From Agrobacterium tumefaciens (GTDB lineage: Bacteria > Pseudomonadota > Alphaproteobacteria > Rhizobiales > Rhizobiaceae), in contig NZ_JXQV01000006.1 of the NCBI RefSeq assembly GCF_000834635.1, forward strand, positions 250,501 through 314,500: DNA of 64,000 nucleotides, in the 5' to 3' direction. Positions 1 through 8,835 of the stretch are shown one piece after another; the stretch's first letter is position 1, and each line of letters starts with the position of its first letter. Below the pieces are notes generated by a model. It made no database searches, had not been told where the DNA came from, and was given only the letters and a program-made list of their open reading frames with translations. Made by a program: the position numbers and the translations under genes.

Positions 1-714
1 GACGATGGCCGTACGCTGAAGATCGAAGGCGATGTGAACCGCGAATACTTCTTCTTCGGCACAGACAGCAATGGCCGCGATCTTCTCGTGCGCGTCATGC
101 TGGGCGGGCAGATCTCGATTGCGGTGGGCGTTCTCGCAAGCCTCGTGTCGCTTGGCATCGGCGTCGTTTATGGCGCAACGGCTGGCTATATTGGCGGACG
201 TGTCGACAATGCGATGATGCGGTTTGTGGAAATCCTATATTCCCTTCCCTTCGTATTCCTCGTCGTTGTGCTTGTGGTGTTCTTCGGGCGAAGTTTCATC
301 CTCATCTTCCTCGTCATCGGCGCGGTGGAATGGCTGGATATGGCGCGCATCGTGCGTGGCCAGACACTCGCTCTCAAGCGCCGCGAATTCGTCGGTGCCG
401 CGCAGGCGCTGGGCCTGACCGACTGGCAGATCATCCGCCGTCACATCATTCCCAACACCATCGGCCCCGTTGTTGTGTTCGTGACGGTTGTGGTGCCAAA
501 GGTCATTCTTCTGGAAAGCTTCCTGTCGTTCCTCGGTCTTGGCGTTCAGGCACCGTTGACCAGCTGGGGTGCGCTGATTTCCGAAGGTGCGCAGAATATC
601 CAGTCTGCCCCATGGCTGCTGATATTCCCGGCGACATTCTTCGTGCTGACGCTGTTTTCCTTGAACTTTGTGGGCGACGGGTTGCGTGACGCGCTCGACC
701 CGAAGGATCGCTGA
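1..714 (+). CDS. Oligopeptide/dipeptide ABC transporter permease, OppC/YejE type (5' truncated)
   Basis: This is an inner-membrane permease of a peptide-type ABC importer. The reading frame is open from base 1, so the true start lies before the window; the GTG at 34 is only an internal codon. The visible 237 residues hold the OppC-type entry motif FGTDSNGRDLL, several hydrophobic segments and the EAA-type cytoplasmic loop around EFVGAAQALGLTDWQIIRRH, which docks on the ATPase. The stop is followed one base later by the ATG of the double ATPase, so the two are co-transcribed and probably translationally coupled. The solute-binding protein and the OppB-like permease should lie upstream. The substrate (peptide, opine or other) cannot be told from this fragment. 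Confidence 0.9.
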   Translation, partial: DDGRTLKIEGDVNREYFFFGTDSNGRDLLVRVMLGGQISIAVGVLASLVSLGIGVVYGATAGYIGGRVDNAMMRFVEILYSLPFVFLVVVLVVFFGRSFILIFLVIGAVEWLDMARIVRGQTLALKRREFVGAAQALGLTDWQIIRRHIIPNTIGPVVVFVTVVVPKVILLESFLSFLGLGVQAPLTSWGALISEGAQNIQSAPWLLIFPATFFVLTLFSLNFVGDGLRDALDPKDR

Positions 715-715
715 T

Positions 716-2326
716 ATGAATACGACATCTGACACCATTCTGACCGTGCGCGGTCTCAAAGTCGATTTCACAACTCCTGATGGCGATGTGAACGCCGTCA
801 AGGGTATCGATCTCGACGTGAAAGCCGGTGAAACGCTGGCTGTGGTTGGTGAATCCGGCTCCGGCAAAAGCCAGACCATGATGGGCATCATGGGGCTGCT
901 GGCGGCCAATGGGCGCGTGCAGGGTTCAGCCAAATATCGCGGTCGCGAGCTGGTTGGCCTTCCCGTCCATGAACTCAACGGTATCAGAGGCGCGAAGGTC
1001 ACGATGATCTTTCAGGAGCCTATGACCTCGCTTGATCCGCTTTACAAGATCGGCAAGCAGATTGCCGAGCCGATTATTCACCATCGCGGCTCCAGCAAGA
1101 CGGAAGCGCGGGCGCGGGTGCTGGAATTGCTGAAACTGGTGGGTATTCCCGACCCTGAAAGACGCATCGACAGCTATCCGCATGAGCTTTCCGGTGGACA
1201 GCGCCAGCGCGTGATGATTGCCATGGCTCTCGCCAACGAGCCGGATCTGTTGATCGCGGATGAGCCGACAACGGCGCTCGATGTGACCATTCAGGCGCAG
1301 ATCCTCGATCTCCTGAAATCCTTGCAGCAGCGTTTCGGCATGGCCGTTGTGCTGATTACCCATGATCTGGGCGTGGTCCGGCACTTTGCTGACCGCGTTG
1401 CGGTGATGCGGCGCGGAGAGATTGTGGAAACGGGAACCACGGAAGACATTTTCGAGCGTCCGCAGGCGGACTATACGAAGATGCTTCTGGATGCCGAACC
1501 CAGCGGCCACAAGCCGCCTGTTGGTGGCGATGCACCTGTGGTTCTCTCCGGCCAGAATGTGACGGTGGATTACGAAATCCCCGGCGGCATCTTCACCAAG
1601 GCCAGCGCGTTCAGGGCCGTTGAAAGCGTCACCGTCAACCTGCGTCAGGGCCAGACCATCGGCATTGTGGGCGAATCCGGCTCAGGTAAATCCACGCTTG
1701 GGCGTGCCTTGCTGCGGCTGACCCCATCCACCGGGCGGCTGTTCTTCGGCAAGACGGAGATTTCGGGTCTCGACAGAAAAGCCATGCGGCCCATGCGCCG
1801 CCAGCTTCAGCTGGTGTTTCAGGACCCCTATGGGTCGCTGTCTCCACGCCAGACGGTGGGTGAAATCATCACCGAAGGTCTATACGTGCACGAACCACAA
1901 TTGAGCCGTGCCGAGCGCGATAAGCGGGCGATTGAGGCGCTGACCGAGGTGGGGCTCGACCCGGCAGCCCGCAACCGTTATCCGCACGAGTTCTCAGGCG
2001 GTCAGCGGCAGCGTATTGCCATTGCACGCGCGATTATCCTCAAGCCGGATGTGGTTATTCTGGATGAGCCGACATCGGCGCTGGACCGTTCGGTGCAGGG
2101 GCAGGTCATCGATCTCTTGCGCGACCTTCAGACTGCGCATGGTCTTTCCTATATTTTCATCAGTCATGACCTGTCGGTCATCAAGGCGATCTCAGATTAT
2201 GTGATCGTGATGAAAGACGGGAAGATCGTGGAAGAGGGTGAGACGGATGCGGTGTTCAACAACCCGGCTGCCGATTACACCAAAACCCTGATCCAGTCTG
2301 CTTTCACGGCAGATGCCGCTGCTTGA
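716..2326 (+). CDS. Peptide ABC transporter ATPase, tandem DppD-DppF/YejF type
   Basis: This 536-residue protein carries two complete ABC ATPase domains in one chain, as in YejF and GsiA. It energises the permease encoded just upstream. The first domain has Walker A GESGSGKS (about residues 45-52), signature LSGGQRQR and Walker [13 protein letters not shown]. The second has [11 protein letters not shown] (about 318), signature FSGGQRQR and Walker [14 protein letters not shown] chose the ATG at 716, one base after the permease stop, over an in-frame start at 668 inside the permease gene. All motifs look intact. A strong hairpin follows the stop, so this is probably the last gene of the operon. 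The family is certain; the substrate is not. Confidence 0.92.
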   Translation: MNTTSDTILTVRGLKVDFTTPDGDVNAVKGIDLDVKAGETLAVVGESGSGKSQTMMGIMGLLAANGRVQGSAKYRGRELVGLPVHELNGIRGAKVTMIFQEPMTSLDPLYKIGKQIAEPIIHHRGSSKTEARARVLELLKLVGIPDPERRIDSYPHELSGGQRQRVMIAMALANEPDLLIADEPTTALDVTIQAQILDLLKSLQQRFGMAVVLITHDLGVVRHFADRVAVMRRGEIVETGTTEDIFERPQADYTKMLLDAEPSGHKPPVGGDAPVVLSGQNVTVDYEIPGGIFTKASAFRAVESVTVNLRQGQTIGIVGESGSGKSTLGRALLRLTPSTGRLFFGKTEISGLDRKAMRPMRRQLQLVFQDPYGSLSPRQTVGEIITEGLYVHEPQLSRAERDKRAIEALTEVGLDPAARNRYPHEFSGGQRQRIAIARAIILKPDVVILDEPTSALDRSVQGQVIDLLRDLQTAHGLSYIFISHDLSVIKAISDYVIVMKDGKIVEEGETDAVFNNPAADYTKTLIQSAFTADAAA

Positions 2327-2328
2327 GG

Positions 2329-2356
2329 ATAGACCGGCTCCGGCCGGTCTATATTT
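2329..2356 (+). terminator. Rho-independent terminator after the peptide ABC operon
   Basis: A 9-bp perfect stem (ATAGACCGG pairing with CCGGTCTAT) with a 6-base loop, followed by ATTTT, starts directly after the ATPase stop codon. Confidence 0.75.
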
Positions 2357-2365
2357 TCGGGTCAA

Positions 2366-2390
2366 GGAACAATTCGGTCACATCTGCGTT
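2366..2390 (+). promoter_or_regulatory. EcfG/RpoE2-type stress promoter (GGAAC-N16-CGTT)
   Basis: GGAAC at 2366-2370 is followed by exactly 16 bases and CGTT at 2387-2390. This fits the published general stress response promoter of alphaproteobacteria (GGAAC, N16-17, then cGTT). It lies 48 bp before the ATG of the small secreted protein gene, and the predicted transcription start is near 2397. Confidence 0.75.
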
Positions 2391-2437
2391 ATTGCCTCGT
2401 GAAATTGATGTGCCAGCATAAGGCACCAGGAGGATAT

Positions 2438-2770
2438 ATGTTTAAATTGATTCAGGTGTCGGGTCTCGCGATGGTCATGGCTATGGGTGGCATGGCTGCC
2501 ACGGCCCCTGCCAACGCGCAGGACATGGAACTCAGAATTGGCCGTGATGGCGTTCGCCCTGTCATTCGCGACCGCGACATCGACCGCCGTGGCCCACCGC
2601 CTCGCCGTGGATGCGGAGAGCGCGAAGCCCGTGCGGCAGCCCGTGATTCCGGTCTGCGTGATCCTGAAATCGTGCGCGTAACGCCTCGCCGCGTTGTCGT
2701 GCAGGGCTTTACCCGTCGCGGCCCAAGCACGATCACCTTCGCAAATGAACGCGGTTGCCCTGAAATCTGA
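2438..2770 (+). CDS. Small secreted arginine-rich protein of unknown function
   Basis: A 110-residue protein with a clear signal peptide (hydrophobic stretch near GLAMVMAMGGMAATAP, cleavage after ANAQ). The mature part is small, very basic and arginine-rich (DRDIDRRGPPPRRG). It has two cysteines, one in GCGERE and one near the C-terminus in ERGCPEI, which could form a disulfide in the periplasm. The start at 2438 is fixed by an ideal AGGAGG at 2428-2433; a longer in-frame start at 2399 would lose both the ribosome site and the signal peptide. A stress-type promoter lies upstream and a perfect terminator follows, so it is a single-gene unit. I recognise no enzymatic family. A role in envelope stress is inferred only from the promoter. 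Confidence 0.85.
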   Translation: MFKLIQVSGLAMVMAMGGMAATAPANAQDMELRIGRDGVRPVIRDRDIDRRGPPPRRGCGEREARAAARDSGLRDPEIVRVTPRRVVVQGFTRRGPSTITFANERGCPEI

Positions 2771-2805
2771 GCATCGCGCCTATTTGCTGCCGATATGAGA
2801 TGTTG

Positions 2806-2829
2806 AAACCCGCCTTGTGCGGGTTTTTT
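2806..2829 (+). terminator. Rho-independent terminator
   Basis: Stem AACCCGC pairs with GCGGGTT across a 5-base loop and runs into six T. It is a textbook intrinsic terminator for the small secreted protein gene. Confidence 0.9.
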
Positions 2830-2957
2830 CGTGGCATCGGGTAACTGCATCCACCTGCAATATACAAAATCTGTTTGGCATTGGCCTGCCCATCTCATAC
2901 AACGAGAAGAGGATATATTTTAGGTTTGTTGCGGATAAGCGAATTGTCGAGTTCAGT

Positions 2958-3497
2958 ATGATAGAAAATATAATTGCCACGCGGGTGGCAAGTCCGGCAC
3001 AGGTGCTCGCATGTTTCGACACGCTGCCGGTGGTCGATCTTTCGTTTATGGCAGGGCGCTGGCGAGGTTTCGAGATCAAGACCGGTCACAGGCTCGATGG
3101 GTTGCTGGAGCCAAGCGGCTGGTATGGCAAACTGTTCATCAGCCCGGAGGCGGTGCACCCGCTTCTGTTCAACACCCGCGACGGCAAAGGGCTTTACGCC
3201 GTTGATCCTCTGCTGGTGCCGTTGGGCTTGCCCTTCCCCCGCACATCGGTGCTGGGTCTTGCCATGGCCGTTCTGCGGCCTGTTTTGCAAACGAGGTTGC
3301 CCAAGGCCCGGCTTCGGATGATCGAGTATCGCGGGCGCTCGACCGCCACGATGGCCTATGATGGCAAGCCGATCTTCGATCATTTCGTGAAGATAGATGA
3401 CAGGCGTGTTCTGGGTATCATGGACCTCAAGGGCATGAGCGGCCCCTATGCATTCTGCCTTGAACGGGACGATACGCCCATGGATGTGAGGCTCTGA
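2958..3497 (+). CDS. GXWXG / DUF4334 domain protein
   Basis: A 179-residue soluble protein. Near its N-terminus is the motif MAGRWRGFEIKTGH, which fits the GXWXG domain, followed by a DUF4334-like region (GLLEPSGWYGKLF, then MDLKGMSGPYAFCLERDD near the end). The biochemical role of this family is not established; a small-molecule-binding beta-barrel is plausible. I chose the ATG at 2958 because the family begins a few residues before its DLSFMAGRW motif; a longer open frame from 2817 overlaps the preceding terminator. It ends 2 bp before the short-chain dehydrogenase, so the pair is an operon and may act on the same ligand. Confidence 0.75.
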   Translation: MIENIIATRVASPAQVLACFDTLPVVDLSFMAGRWRGFEIKTGHRLDGLLEPSGWYGKLFISPEAVHPLLFNTRDGKGLYAVDPLLVPLGLPFPRTSVLGLAMAVLRPVLQTRLPKARLRMIEYRGRSTATMAYDGKPIFDHFVKIDDRRVLGIMDLKGMSGPYAFCLERDDTPMDVRL

Positions 3498-3499
3498 CC

Positions 3500-4261
3500 A
3501 TGACTGGCGTAACCCTGATTACCGGTGGGGCAAGTGGCATTGGCAGGCTGCACGCCCTTCGCGATGCTGCAAAAGGCGCGACCGTTGCCATTATCGACCT
3601 CAATGATGAGGGGCTTGCGGAGGTTTCGGCCAGGCACGCTGGGATCCACGCCTTCCGCTGCGATGTAACGGATTACGTCGCAATGGAGAACCTCGTCGGC
3701 GAAATCGAGCGTGATCTCGGTGAGATCGACCGGCTCTTTGTCTGCGCGGCGATGATGCCGGGTGGCGAGTTGGCGGCGACCGAACCGGAAAAGATCAATC
3801 GCCTCATGCAGATCAATTATGGTGGCACGGTCAATGTCACCGGGATTGTGCTCTCGCGCATGCTGCCTCGGGCAAAGGGCGATGTCGTCATTTACGGCTC
3901 GACTGCGGGCATTGTTCCCGTAAACCGCTTTGGCGCTTATGGGGCGACGAAGGCTGCGGTCAACCATTATGCCAAGGTGCTGATCAGCGAAAACCGAAAC
4001 TCGGGCTTACGTTTTCAGCTCGTCTGTCCGCCAGCGGTGGACACGCCGTTGATCGCACAGGTCATTGAAGATGGCCCTGGCTTCATCAAAAATGGTCGAA
4101 CGTGGATCTCACAGATGATGGAGCCTGAGGCTGTTGTGGCCTCTGTCGAACGGGCGCTGGAGGTGGGACGGGAGATTAACTATCCCGGTCGGGGAAAGCT
4201 GATCGAACTGGCCTACCGCGCATGTCCCGGCATCCTTCGATGGGTCTCAAACAATACCTAG
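3500..4261 (+). CDS. Short-chain dehydrogenase/reductase (SDR)
   Basis: A 253-residue classical SDR, probably an NAD(P)-dependent oxidoreductase of an alcohol, ketone or lipid-like substrate. It shows the cofactor motif TGGASGIG at the N-terminus, an acidic residue after the second strand (IIDLND, which favours NAD), and the active-site Ser (YGSTAG) and Tyr-x3-Lys (YGATK). The usual NAG motif is replaced by CAA (VCAAMMPGG), a common variant. The C-terminal part (YRACPGILRW) is hydrophobic and may associate with membranes. It is coupled to the GXWXG/DUF4334 gene 2 bp upstream. The substrate is unknown. Confidence 0.85.
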   Translation: MTGVTLITGGASGIGRLHALRDAAKGATVAIIDLNDEGLAEVSARHAGIHAFRCDVTDYVAMENLVGEIERDLGEIDRLFVCAAMMPGGELAATEPEKINRLMQINYGGTVNVTGIVLSRMLPRAKGDVVIYGSTAGIVPVNRFGAYGATKAAVNHYAKVLISENRNSGLRFQLVCPPAVDTPLIAQVIEDGPGFIKNGRTWISQMMEPEAVVASVERALEVGREINYPGRGKLIELAYRACPGILRWVSNNT

Positions 4262-4294
4262 GGTCAATGCCGCTTAAGATTAAAACAGCCCGGA

Positions 4295-4319
4295 GGAACA
4301 TCTCAGAGGCCGCAGCGTT
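4295..4319 (+). promoter_or_regulatory. EcfG/RpoE2-type stress promoter (GGAAC-N16-CGTT)
   Basis: GGAAC at 4295-4299, a 16-base spacer and CGTT at 4316-4319 form a full match to the general stress response consensus. It lies 28 bp before the DUF2188 start codon, so the predicted leader is about 20 bases. Confidence 0.75.
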
Positions 4320-4346
4320 TTCCTGTGCTTGAAAAAGGAGACTATG

Positions 4347-4598
4347 ATGGCAGTGACCTATCACGTTGGTGAACACGATGGCGGCTACGCTTACCGGCTT
4401 GGCGATGTTTGGTCGGAGACGTTTCCTGACCATGATTCTGCGCTGAACGCAGCAAACGATGCCGCACGGCGTCAGCAGCTTGGTGGCGAAGAGGTGGATA
4501 TTTCTTTCCAGCTCACGGATGGCACATGGCAGGAGCAGCACGTGAAAGGCGGCGACCGCCCGCAGACCGATGTTGTTGATGATACCGACGAAAAATAA
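4347..4598 (+). CDS. Small DUF2188-like protein, probably stress-induced
   Basis: An 83-residue acidic cytoplasmic protein. Its layout (YHVGEHDGGYAYRLGDVWSE, then a short helix with DSALNAANDAARRQQ, then a final strand QLTDGTWQEQHV) resembles DUF2188 proteins, which read roughly as HV.P.dGgW.vk followed by a helix. No function is established. AAGGAG at 4335-4340 suits the ATG at 4347 better than the one at 4344, which would be only 3 bases away. The gene has its own EcfG-type promoter. The family assignment is by eye. Confidence 0.75.
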   Translation: MAVTYHVGEHDGGYAYRLGDVWSETFPDHDSALNAANDAARRQQLGGEEVDISFQLTDGTWQEQHVKGGDRPQTDVVDDTDEK

Positions 4599-4694
4599 AG
4601 CTAGCCTGACCAGCGTGCCGACCCAGCGCAAGGCTGATCCGTTGGCACGTGAAGGGTCTTGCGGTTCTGCATTTCCGGTGCAAGACTGGCCGCA

Positions 4695-5354
4695 ATGATC
4701 CTGTCCCTGTCCAATATCCGTAAATCCTATGTCAGCCCGGAAGGCCCCATCGAGGTCTTGAGAGGTGTTGATCTCTCGGTTTCAAGCGGGGAGAGCGTTG
4801 CGCTGACCGGAGAGTCCGGCAGCGGCAAGAGCACCTTGCTGCATCTGGCGGGGGGCCTCGACAAGCCAGATGGCGGCACGATCACCATGAATGGCCGGGA
4901 TATCACTGGACTTGATGAGCCGGGACGCGCGCTTTACCGGCGCAACGAGGTCGGGCTGATCTTTCAGCAATTCAACCTCATTCCATCGCTGAATGTAGAC
5001 GCTAATATCAGCTTTCACGCACGCCTTGCCGACCGTTTCGATGCTGCATGGCAGGCGGAGCTGGTGCAAAAGCTTGGGCTTGAGAGCCTGTTGCAGCGGT
5101 ATCCGGAGCAACTATCCGGTGGGCAGCAGCAACGGGTAGCAGTGGCGCGCACTTTGGCGGCAAAGCCCGCACTGGTGCTGGCAGATGAGCCGACTGGCAA
5201 TCTGGATGAAGCCAGTGGCGATGCTGTTCTCGAGCTGATGCTTTCACTGAGCAGAAAAGCCGGCTCGGCACTGTTGCTAGTGACCCATTCCATGCGGCTG
5301 GCAGACAAGCTGGGCTCGAAGATCGTGCTGCGTGGCGGAAAAATCGCGACATGA
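4695..5354 (+). CDS. ABC transporter ATPase, LolD/MacB-like
   Basis: A 219-residue ATPase of the LolD/FtsE/MacB group. Walker [13 protein letters not shown]-loop IFQQFNLIPSLNV, signature LSGGQQQRVAVAR, Walker B LVLADEPTGNLDE and the switch histidine in LLVTHS are all intact. The LDEAS stretch after Walker B is typical of the LolD type, which drives FtsX-like permeases rather than importers. The first ATG is at 4695; an upstream TTG is less likely. The stop overlaps the ATG of the next gene by four bases, so the two are coupled. With the FtsX-like and AttH-like genes it forms a three-gene export or envelope module. Confidence 0.92.
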   Translation: MILSLSNIRKSYVSPEGPIEVLRGVDLSVSSGESVALTGESGSGKSTLLHLAGGLDKPDGGTITMNGRDITGLDEPGRALYRRNEVGLIFQQFNLIPSLNVDANISFHARLADRFDAAWQAELVQKLGLESLLQRYPEQLSGGQQQRVAVARTLAAKPALVLADEPTGNLDEASGDAVLELMLSLSRKAGSALLLVTHSMRLADKLGSKIVLRGGKIAT

Positions 5355-7756
5355 GCCGAGTTGCATTTTTCGCTCTCCTCTCGCACTGGCGTCACCGCCC
5401 GCTTCAACTCCTGACATTGATTTTGGGCATTGCGCTCGCGACAGCGCTCTGGTCTGGCGTTCAGGCTATCAATGCCGAAGCGCGGGCAAGCTATGCGCGC
5501 TCTGCCTCCATTCTGGAACAAAGCGGCCTTTCGCAGCTGACCGCAAAAGATGGCACCGGCATTTCGCTTGGCACCTTCGCCTCCTTGCGCCGAGCCGGGT
5601 GGAACGTCTCTCCTGTCATCGAGGGGGAAACCAGAATAGGCGGGGTGCGGATAAAACTAATCGGCATCGATGCCCTGACTATGCCGAGCGAAGGCCGTGT
5701 CGTTTCCATAACCGGGTCGTCGGATCTGGTGGATTTTATGGCGGGGCAGGATGTGCTCATCGTTTCGCCCGCAACGGCTGCGCGTCTTGGAAATCCTGAG
5801 GGCTTTCGGCTGCGCGTTTCCGAAACCATTCCCGATGGTGCAGCCTTTGCCGATATCAGTGTCGCCGACAGAGTGCTGGTGAAGAACGGTCTCATCAGCC
5901 GGTTGGTTGTCGCGCCGGTGCAATTGCCCGGTTTGCAGCCACTGGAAAGCCTCGCGCCCGATCTTGGGCTCCAGACGCCAGACCGGCCTGACATGGCGCG
6001 GCTGACGGACAGTTTCCATCTGAATTTGACCGCTTTCGGCTTCCTTGCCTTTATCGTCGGGCTGTTCATTGTCTACTCCGCGACAGGGCTGTCCTTCGAG
6101 CAGCGCCGCGCAACCTTTCGCACCCTTCGCTGCCTGGGCGCCTCGTTGCGGGGTCTCACCTTCATGCTGGTCATCGAGATCATGGTGCTGGCCTTTATCT
6201 CTGGCGTTCTTGGCGTGGTGATTGGATATGTGATGGCATCCATGCTGTTGCCGGGTGTGGTTGCCACGTTGCGCGGGCTGTATGGCGCAGAGGTTTCCGG
6301 CACTCTTTCGCTGCGGCCGGAATGGTGGCTGGCGGGCATGGGCATGGCGCTGGCAGGCACGGCACTGTCATCTCTCCAAAGCCTGTGGCGAGTGCGGACG
6401 ATGCCCATTCTGGCATCATCGCAGCCCCAGGCCTGGGGTCTGGCATCGGCAACAGCACTGCGGTTCCAGTCTCTGGCGGGCGTCGTGTTGCTTCTGATCA
6501 GTGCGGGTTTTGCCGTGGCAGGCTCTGGCCTCATATCGGGATTTGTGGTTCTGGGTGCGCTTCTGCTGGGTTGCGCGCTTTTGCTGCCGCCTGTCCTGTC
6601 CATCTTTCTGCGATCCGTCGAGCGCCGGTCGCGGCACGCCATGACGCATTGGTTTTGGGCGGATACGCGCCTGCAACTGCCGGGCCTTTCGCTGGCGCTC
6701 ATGGCGCTTCTTCTGGCGCTTTCTGCCAATGTCGGTGTCGGAACCATGGTGTCTAGTTTCCGCACCACCTTTCTCGGTTGGCTGGACCAGAGGCTGGTGG
6801 CTGAGCTTTACGTGACAGCCCGCGATGAGAACGAGGCGATGAAGCTTCGTGCGTGGCTGCCGCTCCACTCCGATGCTGTGTTGCCCATCTGGAGCACGCG
6901 AGGGACGGTTCTGGGAGAGGAGCTGGAGATTGCCGGGATTTCCGACCACGCGACCTATCGCGACCACTGGCCGCTCTTGGAACAGCAGCCTGATGTTTGG
7001 GACAGCGTGGCCGAGGGACGGGGTGCGCTGATCAACGAGCAGCTATGGCGCGAAAAGAAACTTCAGCCGGGGCAGGACCTGACATTGCCGGGTGGATGGG
7101 TGGTCAGCGTTGCCGGTGTATATTCCGACTATGGAAATCCGAAGGGGCAGGTCATGGTGGGGGTGGATGCGCTCACCCTGCATTATCCAGATGTTTCGAA
7201 ACTGCGATATGGCGTTCGCGTCGATCCGGCCCGGGTGCAGGATTTGAAAAAGCAGCTTGTCGAGCAGATTGGTCTTCCCGAGGCCGGTGTTATCGATCAG
7301 GTCTCGCTCAAACAGCAATCACGCGCCGTGTTCGAGCAGACCTTCGTCGTTACGGGCGCGCTGAATGTGCTAACGCTGGGCGTGGCGGGCTTTGCCATGT
7401 TTGCAAGCTTGCTGACGCTTTCCACATTGCGGCTGCCGCAGCTTGCGCCCGTCTGGGCGATGGGCATACGCCGCAGAAACCTTGCCTTGCTGGAGGTGTT
7501 GAGAACATTTGCGCTTTGGTGCGTGACGTTTGTTGCGGCCATTCCCGTCGGGCTTGCGCTTGCATGGGTGCTGCTGTCAGTCATCAATGTCGAAGCGTTT
7601 GGCTGGAAATTGCCGATGATGATCTTTCCGTGGGATTGGCTGCGGCTGGCCGCGATTGCGCTTGTTGCGGCGATGCTTTCCGTGGCTGTGCCCGTCATCC
7701 GGCTGGCGACCATCAACCCTTCCGATCTGCTGCGGGTATTTGCCAATGAACGCTAG
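5351..7756 (+). CDS. FtsX-like ABC permease (large, AttF/AttG or YbbP type)
   Basis: An 801-residue inner-membrane protein. It has an N-terminal membrane helix (about residues 17-36), a large periplasmic region, a first FtsX core (about 215-345), a middle membrane block (about 370-460), a second periplasmic domain and a final FtsX core with three helices (about 675-795). The length and the two FtsX cores match YbbP-like and AttFG-type permeases that move lipid-linked or hydrophobic substrates instead of importing solutes. It overlaps the ATPase gene by 4 bp and the next gene by 11 bp. The substrate is unknown; the neighbouring lipocalin-like protein suggests a hydrophobic one. Confidence 0.88.
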   Translation: MSRVAFFALLSHWRHRPLQLLTLILGIALATALWSGVQAINAEARASYARSASILEQSGLSQLTAKDGTGISLGTFASLRRAGWNVSPVIEGETRIGGVRIKLIGIDALTMPSEGRVVSITGSSDLVDFMAGQDVLIVSPATAARLGNPEGFRLRVSETIPDGAAFADISVADRVLVKNGLISRLVVAPVQLPGLQPLESLAPDLGLQTPDRPDMARLTDSFHLNLTAFGFLAFIVGLFIVYSATGLSFEQRRATFRTLRCLGASLRGLTFMLVIEIMVLAFISGVLGVVIGYVMASMLLPGVVATLRGLYGAEVSGTLSLRPEWWLAGMGMALAGTALSSLQSLWRVRTMPILASSQPQAWGLASATALRFQSLAGVVLLLISAGFAVAGSGLISGFVVLGALLLGCALLLPPVLSIFLRSVERRSRHAMTHWFWADTRLQLPGLSLALMALLLALSANVGVGTMVSSFRTTFLGWLDQRLVAELYVTARDENEAMKLRAWLPLHSDAVLPIWSTRGTVLGEELEIAGISDHATYRDHWPLLEQQPDVWDSVAEGRGALINEQLWREKKLQPGQDLTLPGGWVVSVAGVYSDYGNPKGQVMVGVDALTLHYPDVSKLRYGVRVDPARVQDLKKQLVEQIGLPEAGVIDQVSLKQQSRAVFEQTFVVTGALNVLTLGVAGFAMFASLLTLSTLRLPQLAPVWAMGIRRRNLALLEVLRTFALWCVTFVAAIPVGLALAWVLLSVINVEAFGWKLPMMIFPWDWLRLAAIALVAAMLSVAVPVIRLATINPSDLLRVFANER

Positions 7757-8816
7757 AATTCTGCGCGTTTTGATGATGCTGCTTGTACTGGCCTGTCTGC
7801 CGGGTGGCACGCTTGCTCAAGGCTTTGCAGGGCTTGGGTCTGATGCGCAAGGCTTTCAGATGCCTGTGCGCGGAACGGCCTTGTCCTTCCCTAAGGATCA
7901 TGGTCCTCACCCGGATTTTCGCATCGAATGGTGGTATGTTACCGCCAACCTTCAGACGGAGGATGGCACGCCGCTTGGCATACAATGGACGCTGTTTCGC
8001 TCGGCACTTGCGCCTGAGAATGCGCAAGGGTGGGCAAGTCCGCAAATCTGGATCGGCCATGCGGCGGCAACCACGGCTTCCCGCCATTACGTTGCGGAGC
8101 GGCTGGGGCGAGGCGGTGTGGGGCAGGCGGGCGTTACTGAAACTCCGTTTGAAGCCTGGATTGACGACTGGCAGATGAAAACGCTGCCGAATGATGGGCG
8201 GGACCCGTTGGACAGAATTGAGCTTGGCGCGAGAGGCAATGATTTCGGCTATCAACTGACCCTTTCAGCCAAGGGGCCACTCGTGGCGCAAGGCGACAAG
8301 GGTTACTCCGTCAAATCAGCATCCGGTCAGGCCAGCTACTATTACTCCCAGCCATTTTACGAGGTGACGGGAACGGTGACGCTGGATGGTGCGCCGGTCA
8401 AGGTTACGGGCAAGGCGTGGCTCGACCGTGAATGGTCGTCCCAGCCGTTGGCATCCGACCAGACGGGATGGGACTGGTTCTCTCTGCATTTGCCATCTGG
8501 CGAAAAACTCATGGCGTTTCGGCTGCGCGATGCTGGCGCGGGTTACACATCCGGCAACTGGATATCGGCGACCGGTGAAACCACACCACTGCTTCCGGGC
8601 GATGTGATGCTGGAACCGGTGCGCAGCGCTTCCGTGAATGGAAAAGACGTGCCCGTTGAATGGCGCGTGCGTGTTCCGGGCAAGGGGCTGGATATCACCA
8701 CACGGGCGCTGAACGAGCAGGCATGGATGAAGACTTCCATGCCCTATTGGGAAGGCCCGATCAGCTTTGACGGGAGTGCAAAAGGCGTGGGTTATCTGGA
8801 AATGACCGGATACTGA
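7746..8816 (+). CDS. AttH/CrtC-like secreted lipocalin-domain protein
   Basis: A 356-residue exported protein with a signal peptide (hydrophobic core VLMMLLVLACLPGG, cleavage near TLAQ). The mature protein has the AttH/hydroxyneurosporene-synthase (CrtC) signature: DFRIEWWYVTANL near the start, GQASYYYSQPF in the middle and KAWLDREWSSQPL before the second lipocalin-like barrel. No lipobox cysteine is seen at the cleavage site, so it is probably soluble in the periplasm. The ATG at 7746 overlaps the permease gene by 11 bp. In known AttEFGH-like sets such proteins accompany LolD- and FtsX-like partners; a lipid-chaperone role is inferred. Confidence 0.85.
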   Translation: MNARILRVLMMLLVLACLPGGTLAQGFAGLGSDAQGFQMPVRGTALSFPKDHGPHPDFRIEWWYVTANLQTEDGTPLGIQWTLFRSALAPENAQGWASPQIWIGHAAATTASRHYVAERLGRGGVGQAGVTETPFEAWIDDWQMKTLPNDGRDPLDRIELGARGNDFGYQLTLSAKGPLVAQGDKGYSVKSASGQASYYYSQPFYEVTGTVTLDGAPVKVTGKAWLDREWSSQPLASDQTGWDWFSLHLPSGEKLMAFRLRDAGAGYTSGNWISATGETTPLLPGDVMLEPVRSASVNGKDVPVEWRVRVPGKGLDITTRALNEQAWMKTSMPYWEGPISFDGSAKGVGYLEMTGY

Positions 8817-8835
8817 TTCACGCCAAGGCCGTGTC

